Assembly (NCBI GenBank): GCA_029570375.1
Contig: JAKPXB010000043.1
Span: 97,850 to 161,849 of the forward strand
Source of the DNA: Bacillota bacterium
GTDB lineage: Bacteria > Bacillota > Clostridia > Saccharofermentanales > DTU023
Direction of reading: 5' to 3'
Length of the DNA: 64,000 bases
Below, piece after piece: positions 1 through 9,300 of this stretch. Positions within the stretch are counted from its first letter, which is position 1. Each line of letters starts with the position of its first letter. The notes below the pieces were generated by a model that ran no database searches, was not told the origin of the DNA, and saw only the letters and a list, made by a program, of their open reading frames with translations. Position numbers and translations under genes: made by a program.

Positions 1-2
1 CG

Positions 3-209
3 TCCGCGGCGGTACACCGTCGGAGTCTCTCCTTCGCGCTTGAAATCGATCCCTTCGCGCCCAATGTCTCCTTTCTGTTCTATCATCCGGTCTTCATGCT
101 GCTTCTTCTGGCATCCCAGATTCTTGCGATCTACGTTCCGGCGCGCGGTTCCCGAAAGGGTGCTATTCTGTCGGTCCCCGGACGTGCGTTGCGCTCCCGG
201 TAAGCCGCC
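3..209 (+). CDS. C-terminal fragment of an unidentified membrane protein (partial at window edge)
   Basis: Open frame 3 reads SAAVHRRSLSFALEIDPFAPNVSFLFYHPVFMLLLLASQILAIYVPARG..* with a hydrophobic segment; no start in window. Confidence 0.4.
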
Positions 210-291
210 TTATAAAAATGCTTGTAAAGATACCGGACTCGTTGACAACAGGGGCGTTCCTCGGTAAACTGACTTCGCCTGTTTCGGACAC

Positions 292-382
292 GGAGAGATG
301 GTCGAGATGGATGAAGGCACCGGTCTTGAAAACCGGCGAGGATGCAAGTCCTCCGCGGGTTCGAATCCCGCTCTCTCCGCCA
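292..382 (+). tRNA. tRNA-Ser (anticodon TGA), class II with long variable arm; 3' end is prophage attL
   Basis: GGAGAGA...TCTCTCC acceptor, anticodon loop CTTGAAA, T-arm GCGGGTTCGAATCCCGC, encoded CCA. Confidence 0.96.
366..382. repeat. attL core (tRNA-Ser 3' end)
   Basis: tcccgctctctccgcca, identical to 37695-37711. Confidence 0.9.
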
Positions 383-542
383 TAACCTTTGAAAGAAAAT
401 GACAAAACCCCTGAAAAGCAATGATATCAGGGGTTTTGCATTTCTTAAAAAATGTTAAACCTTGCTCGAAGAATGAAATAATGACACACAAAACGACACA
501 CAAACAATCCCCCGGCACACTCGCAAGGGGAGAGCAGAAAAG

Positions 543-791
543 TTATTTTTTTAAAGCCGATGCACCTGCGTCGTAGACACCGGACGCGGCTGCTCCATAT
601 ACCACCCCGCTGACAATGTAGTTGAGCCAATCCATAGAGGTCACTGCCGGATAGACAGCTGCGTAAATAACGCCAAGCACACCGCCGACAGCGACTGCGA
701 TGAAGGGTAGCCAGCGAGAATCAAGCTCTGCTTTTTTGATCAGTTCGACAGTAATGATTGTCAAAGGGATAATAAAAAGATTCCAGTCCAT
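543..791 (-). CDS. Phage holin
   Basis: Small protein with two or more TM segments next to the endolysin; start chosen at MDWNLF after an AGAAAGGA RBS. Confidence 0.75.
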   Translation of the reverse strand: MDWNLFIIPLTIITVELIKKAELDSRWLPFIAVAVGGVLGVIYAAVYPAVTSMDWLNYIVSGVVYGAAASGVYDAGASALKK

Positions 792-792
792 G

Positions 793-1218
793 TTAAGTAT
801 TTCCTTTCTGTTCTGCCTCCACAATGGGAAGGGATTTTAGTGCCTGCATTTTGTCAGCCATGCCATGATTGCCGCTCATTTCTGAATAGGCCTCGTAGAG
901 CATTGCGGCGCGCTCGCGCTCTGAGAGTGCACATTTCCCTGCACGAATATTTCTCGCACAGATCTTGTCTAACTCGATACGAATAATCGCCAAAAGCCCC
1001 TTTTTTAACGATTCAATATCTTCGTGTAGCGTTTCCCTATCTTCGATACTGGCTTGAATTTGTTTGCCTTGTTCAGAGTTGGTCGTTTCAGCGGATTTCA
1101 GCGCTTTGTAATACTTCTGAATCAATATAAAGAGAGGTGTTGCCGTTGCCACCACAAGGCCTATGAATTTCAGCCACCACACAAGGCTATCAAGATTTAC
1201 AAATTTATCAGCGACCAT
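793..1218 (-). CDS. Membrane-anchored coiled-coil lysis accessory protein (holin-associated)
   Basis: N-terminal TM followed by coiled coil, in lysis cassette. Confidence 0.5.
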   Translation of the reverse strand: MVADKFVNLDSLVWWLKFIGLVVATATPLFILIQKYYKALKSAETTNSEQGKQIQASIEDRETLHEDIESLKKGLLAIIRIELDKICARNIRAGKCALSERERAAMLYEAYSEMSGNHGMADKMQALKSLPIVEAEQKGNT

Positions 1219-1224
1219 CGCACA

Positions 1225-2280
1225 CTACCCCTTAAACACTAGCGGCCAAGTCTGAGACCCCACAACGCCATCAACAACCAGCCCCTTAGCTTTTTGGAGT
1301 GCCTTGACAGCGCTCTCTGTAACTGCGCCAAAGTCGCCGTCGATATCAATCACGTCATAGCCTTGCGCCATGAGCGCCACCTGCAAGACTTCGACCAGCA
1401 CGCCCTTTGAGCCTTTAGATAGCGTGTGCGCTCGCGCCCAAGCGTCTACTTTGTTCGACGACTCCGGCTGTTCCGGATCCTCGAAGATGCGCACCCAGCC
1501 GGCACCGGACTTGAGTCGACCGAAGGCACCCTGCTTTTCAACGATGGTGTACTTCGTCGAGATCTTGACACTCCCGACCTGCTTGCTGGTGGATGCGGCC
1601 GCATAGATCGGTGTTCCGCGCTCGAGTCGGACTTTCACATTCATTTCACTTTCCTCTTTCTTTGGCGGTAACGAGTCTTGCGCCATTGCGTGCTTTACGT
1701 CAGCGCGGAAGGTGTCCATCGTGCATGGCAGCTGTAGCTGTCGCCACAAATGCTCCGGGTCTCCGTGATTCGACGCCACGCCTGCTTTGGCGCCCTCCGC
1801 ATGAGAAATCACGGCAAGGTGGTTTTTTCCTTTGATCTTCGCCGTCGGATCAATGCCGTGGCGCTTGCAGATGTCCGCAAAGAGCTCGACTGTCGTCCAA
1901 TAATTGCGCTTGACGTAGTCTCGCGCCGCTTCAAGGTCGGATGGATCGACAGTAAATCTCCCGCCTCTGCCGTATTTCAGGCTTCTCGGCTCGGCCATTT
2001 CGACCTGGATCATGTAGTTGTTCGCGTTGCCGTTCCGCCCGCTCCCCGACGTCCACGGGCGCTTTGTTTCCGGTAGCGTCTGGATCGCGAGCCCGGGTTC
2101 TGTTACGTATGTTGCGCAGACTCGCGCAGTCGGGCGATTCCATCGCTCCGCCCAATTGTCAGCCGATGATTGAGAGCAACCCACAGAGTGGAGCATGACG
2201 CCGAGTTGCCCTTGCATCTTCCGCGGGTCGTTGTAGCACGGAGACTTGACCGCGTGCTTGATTTTTAGTGTGTATGCCAT
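1225..2280 (-). CDS. Endolysin: N-acetylmuramoyl-L-alanine amidase with SH3-like and peptidoglycan-binding domains
   Basis: Amidase-type N-terminus (MLHSVGCSQSSADNWAERWN), C-terminal PG_binding_1 repeat (GDFGAVTESAVKALQKAKGLVVDGVVGSQTW). Confidence 0.85.
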   Translation of the reverse strand: MAYTLKIKHAVKSPCYNDPRKMQGQLGVMLHSVGCSQSSADNWAERWNRPTARVCATYVTEPGLAIQTLPETKRPWTSGSGRNGNANNYMIQVEMAEPRSLKYGRGGRFTVDPSDLEAARDYVKRNYWTTVELFADICKRHGIDPTAKIKGKNHLAVISHAEGAKAGVASNHGDPEHLWRQLQLPCTMDTFRADVKHAMAQDSLPPKKEESEMNVKVRLERGTPIYAAASTSKQVGSVKISTKYTIVEKQGAFGRLKSGAGWVRIFEDPEQPESSNKVDAWARAHTLSKGSKGVLVEVLQVALMAQGYDVIDIDGDFGAVTESAVKALQKAKGLVVDGVVGSQTWPLVFKG

Positions 2281-2361
2281 TCATTTTCCTCACTTTCAAG
2301 TCAACATAAAAAACCGGCTTTTGCCGGCTATAATTAAATTAATAGTCCTCTAGGTAGGTAG

Positions 2362-2883
2362 CTACGTTCCCTGCTTCCACGCTCCGCTTGTACGTGCATA
2401 GACGAGCCCTTGCTTCCATACACCGCCTGTGCGGACATAGACGAGCCCTTGCTTCCATGTACCGCCCGTGCGGACTTGCACGCCACGAGGGATATCGGTA
2501 AGCGGCAAAGTCACAGACACCTCCGTGCGACCGGGTCCTGCATGCGAAATATAATTGAGCTTGGCGGTTGCCGTGATTGTTTTCGTTCCGTCTGCGTTAT
2601 GTGCAACAGTAGAAGTCCCTGAAACGACCGCCTGTTCACGCGGGCTCCCGGACGGTCTGAAGTCGTATGTGACATACGATTTTTTCTGTTGAACACCGTC
2701 AATCAGAACCTCAACAGAAAGGTCATTTGCCCAGGTGTAATAGTACGTGTACTTTGCATTTTTGAGATAGCCGCGCCACGATACGACGCTCGTATTAGTT
2801 GCGATGTCATAAGATGCCTCATTCGCTTCTATCCATAGATAGATGACACTGATGTTAGGTGACTTGACGCTGTTGCTTGCCAT
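2362..2883 (-). CDS. Tail-associated structural protein with C-terminal 13-aa repeats
   Basis: VRTGGTWKQGLVY/VRTGGVWKQGLVY/ARTSGAWKQGT at C-terminus; downstream of tail fibre. Confidence 0.55.
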   Translation of the reverse strand: MASNSVKSPNISVIYLWIEANEASYDIATNTSVVSWRGYLKNAKYTYYYTWANDLSVEVLIDGVQQKKSYVTYDFRPSGSPREQAVVSGTSTVAHNADGTKTITATAKLNYISHAGPGRTEVSVTLPLTDIPRGVQVRTGGTWKQGLVYVRTGGVWKQGLVYARTSGAWKQGT

Positions 2884-2893
2884 GGGAGCCTCC

Positions 2894-4360
2894 TTAGATC
2901 ACTTTGATCCATATGTCGCCATCCGCCCCGCCCGACGGATTCGATGTGCTGATCGTGATTTTGCGCTTCCGGTCAGAAGCGAGGGTCGGTTCTTTGCCAT
3001 CAAGCGTCGCCTGCAAGCTTGTCACGTTTGCAATGGTGTGCGTGTGGCTCACGGCCGCGTAATTGTGCGAGTGCGAGGCGGGCGCTTTACCATCGAGAGT
3101 TGCCTGAAGGTTCGATACATTAGCGATGGTATGTGTGTGTGATGAGGCCGCTTTGCCGTCAAGCGTCGCCTGTAAACTTGTTACATTTGCGATGGTGTGC
3201 GTGTGTGAGCTGGCAGCGAAGTAGGTGTCGGCCTTCCCGTTAAGCCTTGCGGCGTTGTCAGCCTCACCTGCTTTTATGCGCTTCCACGCCGTCCATGTTC
3301 CTTCGTACAAGCCTCTTAACCATGTGTGATCTGCGGGATTGTTATATATATGAGCTATCTGTATCGGTCCACTAGATCCAATGTTAAGTACCATAAGCGC
3401 AAATGCATGGTCGAAGGGTCTATTTGGCATGGTTGCTGCTGTGGCGTTAGACGCACAGTAGTAATAGCCCGGAGCGGTCAGCGAGTTGAAGTCCGTGTTC
3501 GGCGGCACGATTGTGGCGCGCCGCGGCACATCATTGTCGTTTACTTGATTTGCCGTTGACGCCTTGCCGTCAAGCGTCGCCTGCAAGCTCGTCACGTTCG
3601 CAATGGTGTGAGTGTGAGACGTAGCCGCATAATTGTGCGAGTGCGAGGCGGGCGCTTTACCATCGAGAGTTGCCTGAAGGTTCGATACATTAGCGATGGT
3701 ATGCGTGTGTGATGTTTTCGCGAAGGCTGTGCTGTCAAGTCCATCGAGCTTGTCGGCGTCTGCCGCCTTGCCGTTGAGCGGGAGATAACCCTGTGTTGAC
3801 AGTTGATTAATAATCGCTGTTGCCTGCGAAGCAAAGTCCGAACCGTCAAGGGTGATTAGGCTGTTAATCAGTCCGCACACAGACGCGTTGAACCGTTCGT
3901 CGGTTACGTTCGCATTTTCGATTTTAACTGCGTTTGCCGCAACGGAAACTTTCGCAAGCGAGAGTTCGTAGACGTTGCTTGAGCGCGTTAAGGCGGGAGG
4001 GACAGGAGCAGTTGCCGGTGTTCCCTCTTTGACGGCGACAGTAATCTGACGCTCGGACAGTGATCTGTCAAGGCGCAAGATCACTCTGTCAATCCGTGGT
4101 TGAGACGTCGAAGCGCCTATCGTAAGCGCTTTAATACCGGTGTTGTCGTTTTCAAGCCAGTAAGCATAGCCCTGAATAAGCGCTATTCCATAATCGATAT
4201 TCACGGTCATTCCCGTTCCCGGAGCAGTCACTTTGAGGTTTGTACCGCCGTTTTTTATGCCGTCCGTGAGGAACAACCGAAAATATTCTGCAAACTGCTC
4301 CGCTTGGTATGTCCGGTCATCACCGACCGAGTCGAAAAATCTTGATTGTTCGAGTGCCAT
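2894..4360 (-). CDS. Tail fibre / receptor-binding protein with repeats
   Basis: Repeated SHTHTIANVxxLQATLDGKA modules typical of phage tail fibres. Confidence 0.8.
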   Translation of the reverse strand: MALEQSRFFDSVGDDRTYQAEQFAEYFRLFLTDGIKNGGTNLKVTAPGTGMTVNIDYGIALIQGYAYWLENDNTGIKALTIGASTSQPRIDRVILRLDRSLSERQITVAVKEGTPATAPVPPALTRSSNVYELSLAKVSVAANAVKIENANVTDERFNASVCGLINSLITLDGSDFASQATAIINQLSTQGYLPLNGKAADADKLDGLDSTAFAKTSHTHTIANVSNLQATLDGKAPASHSHNYAATSHTHTIANVTSLQATLDGKASTANQVNDNDVPRRATIVPPNTDFNSLTAPGYYYCASNATAATMPNRPFDHAFALMVLNIGSSGPIQIAHIYNNPADHTWLRGLYEGTWTAWKRIKAGEADNAARLNGKADTYFAASSHTHTIANVTSLQATLDGKAASSHTHTIANVSNLQATLDGKAPASHSHNYAAVSHTHTIANVTSLQATLDGKEPTLASDRKRKITISTSNPSGGADGDIWIKVI

Positions 4361-5478
4361 TATCTGACCACCTCCGTCTTACGTATTTCGTCGAGAATGT
4401 TTTTGTTTCTCTTTCCAAATGTAGGGATGATTTGGACCTTTCCACGCTCGTACACCTCTTTGACTGAGGTGATTTTCTTTGCCTGTTCAATCCCGAGTTC
4501 TTTGGATTGAACGGTTACCACGCTTCCGATATCCCAGTCGATAAGGTATTGAAATGAACTGTTCGGCAACACGGAGCATGTCAATGTTTCGGATGGTTCC
4601 ATTTGCGAAAGTCTATATTGCGCCTCGTAAATGAGATCGTTAATATTATCGACGCTTCCGCAGTCTTGCCATGCCTCGCGGCGCTCGTAGCCTGCCAACG
4701 CCGCATCGTCCGGCGAGCGTGAGACGGCCTGAATCAGTCTGTTTTCATCTTCTCCCGCACCTCCGGCATAAGCGACCGTCACATCGCGAGTGACATCCTG
4801 CCGGTACTCGATATTTTCAATATTTTCAAAATCAACCGACATGATAACCGGATGCTCCGATCCTGCCGTTTGGATACGCTCAGGAATGACATCAAAAACG
4901 AATCGCTCATCGGTGAGTTGAGCGGTGACGGTGTAACCCATTCCCGTGTATTCACCGATGTCACGCAGTGTTTCATCAAGTCGCTTGAATCGCTCGCTCC
5001 ATACGGCACGCATCCCGCGCCCGAGGTACGGCGCCATGTTTAATGCCGGAAAAGCTCTGTTTGATTCGCTCGGATTAACGGCATGTTTTTCGACGTAATG
5101 CCGCATGATCTCCTCTGCTGTTGCGTCACCTTGGTCAGGAAACCTGTCCCAACCGAAAAAGTGTGTGTCATCTTTCCGGTCAGGAATTATAACACGCTGT
5201 GAGAAAATGCCTTTTAGCTCGTGCCCCGTCACCATCAGACTCAGATGATCGTCCTCCGTCATCCGCACACCGGTAATCTCCCAGATGCGCTTTTCGTCGA
5301 TCATGACGAGGTTGCCGATCTGAAGTGCGTTTGAGCCTTGATCTTTCAAGCCGATATGCAGTTCAAGTTTGCCGACTTCCCAGAGTGAGCGCTCGCCTTG
5401 AAAGCTCGTGTACGTGTCGATCACAGCAAGGAGGTTAAATGCCTTATCGATGATCTTAAGTTCCGGATACTGTAGCAT
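4360..5478 (-). CDS. Tail protein, siphovirus ReqiPepy6 Gp37-like family
   Basis: Position and motif pattern (LLAVIDTYTSFQGERSLWEVGKLELHI...). Confidence 0.7.
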   Translation of the reverse strand: MLQYPELKIIDKAFNLLAVIDTYTSFQGERSLWEVGKLELHIGLKDQGSNALQIGNLVMIDEKRIWEITGVRMTEDDHLSLMVTGHELKGIFSQRVIIPDRKDDTHFFGWDRFPDQGDATAEEIMRHYVEKHAVNPSESNRAFPALNMAPYLGRGMRAVWSERFKRLDETLRDIGEYTGMGYTVTAQLTDERFVFDVIPERIQTAGSEHPVIMSVDFENIENIEYRQDVTRDVTVAYAGGAGEDENRLIQAVSRSPDDAALAGYERREAWQDCGSVDNINDLIYEAQYRLSQMEPSETLTCSVLPNSSFQYLIDWDIGSVVTVQSKELGIEQAKKITSVKEVYERGKVQIIPTFGKRNKNILDEIRKTEVVR

Positions 5479-6371
5479 TAGACACCTCCAAAGCGAGAGA
5501 ACGTCCGGATGATGACGGTTGCCGTTGTGGTGTCATCGCCGGATGAGTACGACAATTCATTTGGGCCGGGCTGTAATTGAAACCAGGTCGATTGAGGGTC
5601 GATTGCCCCGACCGCATTTTCAATCGTTCCGGTCGCTCTGACGATTGTGGCAAGCTTAGCCCCGCGCTCCGTGCTAATCGTCAAACGGTCGCCTGCGGCG
5701 AGCTCACGGTTGACGGCCAGGAACTCACCTGTCTTCACAAGCTCAATTCTCGGCCTTGTAGCGGTTCCTGTTATTTCAACGTGAATGGGAGCTTGAACAT
5801 CCCCGTCGTTGACGATTGTTGCCACATAGCCTCGCGATCCGAACCGGATGCCGGGAGTCAATTGATTTACAGCAGGGATATTCAACGGGAACTTAAACCC
5901 TCCTGACAAATAGGCGAGCCGATTAACTGTCGCCGTTTCAGTACGCCACGCCGGATCCGGACAATAGAAAACGATCTGCATCGGGAAATAATTTCTTAAG
6001 CGTCGACCGTTTTCACGCGGACCCTGCCGGACGACGGCCGGTATCCACCAACGTCCATAATCGTTTTCATAGAACAGCTTGCCCTTTTCCCCTGACCGGT
6101 TTAAGGCGCTCCCAAGGATGCGAATCAATTTTGATCGATTCTCGTACATGGAACGCCTTTCATCACCGTAGACGTGGAGATTGAGTGTGACCTCGCGATC
6201 GTTAAGTCGTAATCCGTAGTACAGCGCGCCGTCCATACCCGCAGGCGTTTGAATGTTGGACGTCACGTCAACCGCGCCAATGCCGGACACACTCTCAAAG
6301 ATGTATGGCGGGACAAAAGGCGAGACTTCAACAACCTCTCCTCTCGGATTTATGTATCTGATTTTTTGCAT
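5478..6371 (-). CDS. Distal tail protein (Dit-like)
   Basis: Position directly downstream of tape measure; sipho-tail pattern (YFPMQIVFYCPDPAW). Confidence 0.75.
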   Translation of the reverse strand: MQKIRYINPRGEVVEVSPFVPPYIFESVSGIGAVDVTSNIQTPAGMDGALYYGLRLNDREVTLNLHVYGDERRSMYENRSKLIRILGSALNRSGEKGKLFYENDYGRWWIPAVVRQGPRENGRRLRNYFPMQIVFYCPDPAWRTETATVNRLAYLSGGFKFPLNIPAVNQLTPGIRFGSRGYVATIVNDGDVQAPIHVEITGTATRPRIELVKTGEFLAVNRELAAGDRLTISTERGAKLATIVRATGTIENAVGAIDPQSTWFQLQPGPNELSYSSGDDTTTATVIIRTFSRFGGV

Positions 6372-6377
6372 AACTCT

Positions 6378-9300
6378 TTACCTCCGAGAGAGCCGATCCA
6401 ACATCCGTTCGAGATCGCGCATCATCTTTGCCGGCGTCTCTTCTTCTGCGTAATAATTCACTACGATGGTTGGGAGTTGTTTTGACGGTCGTCCTGGGTC
6501 CTGGGGAGGCACAATGGGAAGGGGCATGCCATGACGTTTCAAAAAGTTTGAAGCAACCTTACTCGCTTCTTCAGCCATCGTCGCCCGGTAGCCTTCAATC
6601 TGTCGAGTAATCGCCTCAAACCAGACGTTAATGTCCATTGCTTTCGAAGCAAACCCTTCGTAAAGCCGCTCCCCGAGCGATTTGCCCACCGCATCATAAG
6701 CAGGCGCGAAAGACTGAATTAACTTGATGATGTCTTTCTGATTGCCGGACATGATGAGCTGCTCCGCTTCCGCGGTCAGGTTGTACTCTTTCAGGCGTTC
6801 ATCGTAGAACTTGTCAAGGTCTTCGAGTTGTTTTTCAAGGGCTTTTTGCTCTTCTTGCGCACGCCTGTCAACTTCATTAGCCTGCTGTCTAAGCGCTTCC
6901 TTTGCGTCTTCGCGCTCGTTGCGCTTCAACCACTGAGCCAGTTCGTCTTTCTCTTGTTTTATTTGCTCGGATAGCTTCCGCCGGTTGTAAGCATCGTTTT
7001 CGTACTGTAACTGCTGCTCAAGTGCCGCAATCTTGCGCCGGCGTTTCCGTTCCTCCTCGGCGCGGTCTTCGCCCTTGGTCAGCTCGTCAAGCGCTTTGAT
7101 CTGTTCCTCAATCGCTTCGCGTTGTGCCTCAGACCATTCTTTCCAGTTATCCATGCTCGTGCGGATATGACCTTCTTCTGCTTGGCGTTGCGCTTCGTAT
7201 CGTGCACGGAGAGCTGCCAAAACGCCGTCTGCGAGCTTTTGGAGATTTTGAGTGTCACGTTCCTTGATTTGTTGCTGAACGGCATAAAGCTGCTTTTCGA
7301 GCTCAATCCTTGCGTCCGTACCTTCCTTATATTGGTCCATCATGGCGCGGATTCTCTCGCGCTGCTGTTCGAGGGTAAGACGGCCGTAATAGACATCGAT
7401 TTCGTACGCACGCCGCACTTCCTCCTGCCGCGCTTGATAGAGTTGTCGTTCGACCTCCATGTATTCGACGGTGCCCGCTTCGTGTTCCGAAAGCTTCTTT
7501 TCGAGTATTGTGATCTCTTCGGCGAGCGTCAGTTGATTCATCGCTTTCGCATGTTCGAGTTTCGCACGTTCCAGTTCTTGGTCACGTTCCTTGATTTGTT
7601 GCTGAACGGCATAGAGCTGCTTTTCAAGCTCAATCCTTGCATCGGTGCCAACCTTGTACTGACGGATCATCTCTTGGATGCGCTCGGCTTGTAGCTCGAG
7701 TGTCAGACGGCCGTAGTAAACATCGTCCTGATAAGCGGACATTTTCATCTGCTTTTCGAGCGCATAAATCTGTGATTCGAGTGCAAGTCGTGCTTCGGTG
7801 CCTTGGGCGTAAGCGTTTGCCATCTGCTGTAATCGCTTGATCTGCTCGGCAACCGTCAGTCGATCCATGGCGACATCGCGATCAAAAGCTGATTGGGCGA
7901 GCTGCTTTTTCAGTTCATGCAACCGCTGTTCCAGCTCCATACGAGCATCTGTCCCTTTTTTGTATTGAGCGATCTCGCGTGCGGTGATCGTGATCTGATC
8001 TTGCAGTGTGAGCCTGTCAAGCGCCACGCCCATGTCGTACTGCTGTTGCCTCTGTTTCTTTTGCAGATCATAGAGCTGCTTTTCGAGCTCAATCCTGACT
8101 TCCGTACCTGCCTTATATTGGCTCATACGGCGCTGCGTTTCCTTGATTTGCTCCTCTGTTGTAAGCCGATCATAGTACACAGCCAAGTCATAGAGTTGCT
8201 GTTCTTGTTGTTTTTGCAATTCGTAGAGTTTTCGCTCTGCCTCAAGCCTCGCCTCTGTTCCAGCCTTAAAGCTTTTGACGATGGCGCGCTGAGCGGAGAT
8301 TTCCCCGGCAAGCGACAGTCGATCCATAGCCTTGGCGTGTTCAAGGTCGCTCAGCCTCTTTTGCTGCCTCAGCTCATAGACCTTATCGTCGATTTCTTGG
8401 CGCTCACCGGCTTTTTTGGCGTATGCGGCGCGAACGTGCAACAGCGCAGCTACTTCTTCGTCGACCGTCAGCTGGTCCAATCTGCGTTTGCGCTCAATCA
8501 GTTCCAACTCGCGCTCAAGCGCCTCGTTCTTGTAAGACTGTTCACGTGTTGACGCTTTTCTGCTCCCGCTACCGCGTCTTGACCTAGGAGGTGTTTTTCG
8601 CCATGACGGTGTCCCGCCTCCGCCTCTTCCATACGAACGTGTGACATTAACGATTTGGTTATCCCCGTCCACGTTGACGCCGGCACTCGCGCCGTCCAGT
8701 TCTCTGAGCTTGTTAAGGACGCCATCCAACGCAAAAATGATTTTGTTCGCTTGCTCTTGAGTCGCTGTACCTGCGTTCGCCATGGCTTGAGCTGTCGCCT
8801 TTGCCATTTCCGCTTCGGCGATTGCCAGCTGATAGTTCAAGTCGATCATGATCGCTTTCATGTCAGCGTCTTGTTGGTATGCGTCTAAGTTTCCTGCGAT
8901 CTGTTCCGCCGTCACGCCGTACCGATCAGCAAGATATTCGAGTGCCAGTCCGTAGTCTTCCGAGGCTGTATTGCCTTCCTTTAAGACGTCGATGGCCACT
9001 TGAAGATCTGTCAGATCCTGCATCTCCTTTTTGAGCGACTCGTATGAACCGGAGAAACCGCTAATCGCGCCAATCATCTCTTTAACGGATGTTTTTTGCG
9101 CTCGAATGGCTGAAGTCGTGCCTTCAATTTCAGCAGACGTTCTACTGGCCGAGTTTCTCAGCCCTGCAAAGGCTTTCTCGACAGCGGACACGTAGGATGA
9201 AAGGCCGGCTTGCTTAAACCCATCGACCAAGTTAGACTGCATGTCCGCGAGGGATGTGCGAATGCCGTCTGTGATACGGTCAAAATCCTCTTTCTCGCTT

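Noticed and set aside
2990-3720. Regularly spaced repeats suggesting a CRISPR array
   Set aside because: Repeats are in frame and encode tail-fibre modules; spacing irregular; no cas genes in window
7122-8552. Long plus-strand ORFs (190 and 219 aa) antisense to the tape measure gene
   Set aside because: Their Leu/Phe-rich composition is the expected reverse complement of Glu/Lys/Gln-rich coiled coil; no RBS or family signal
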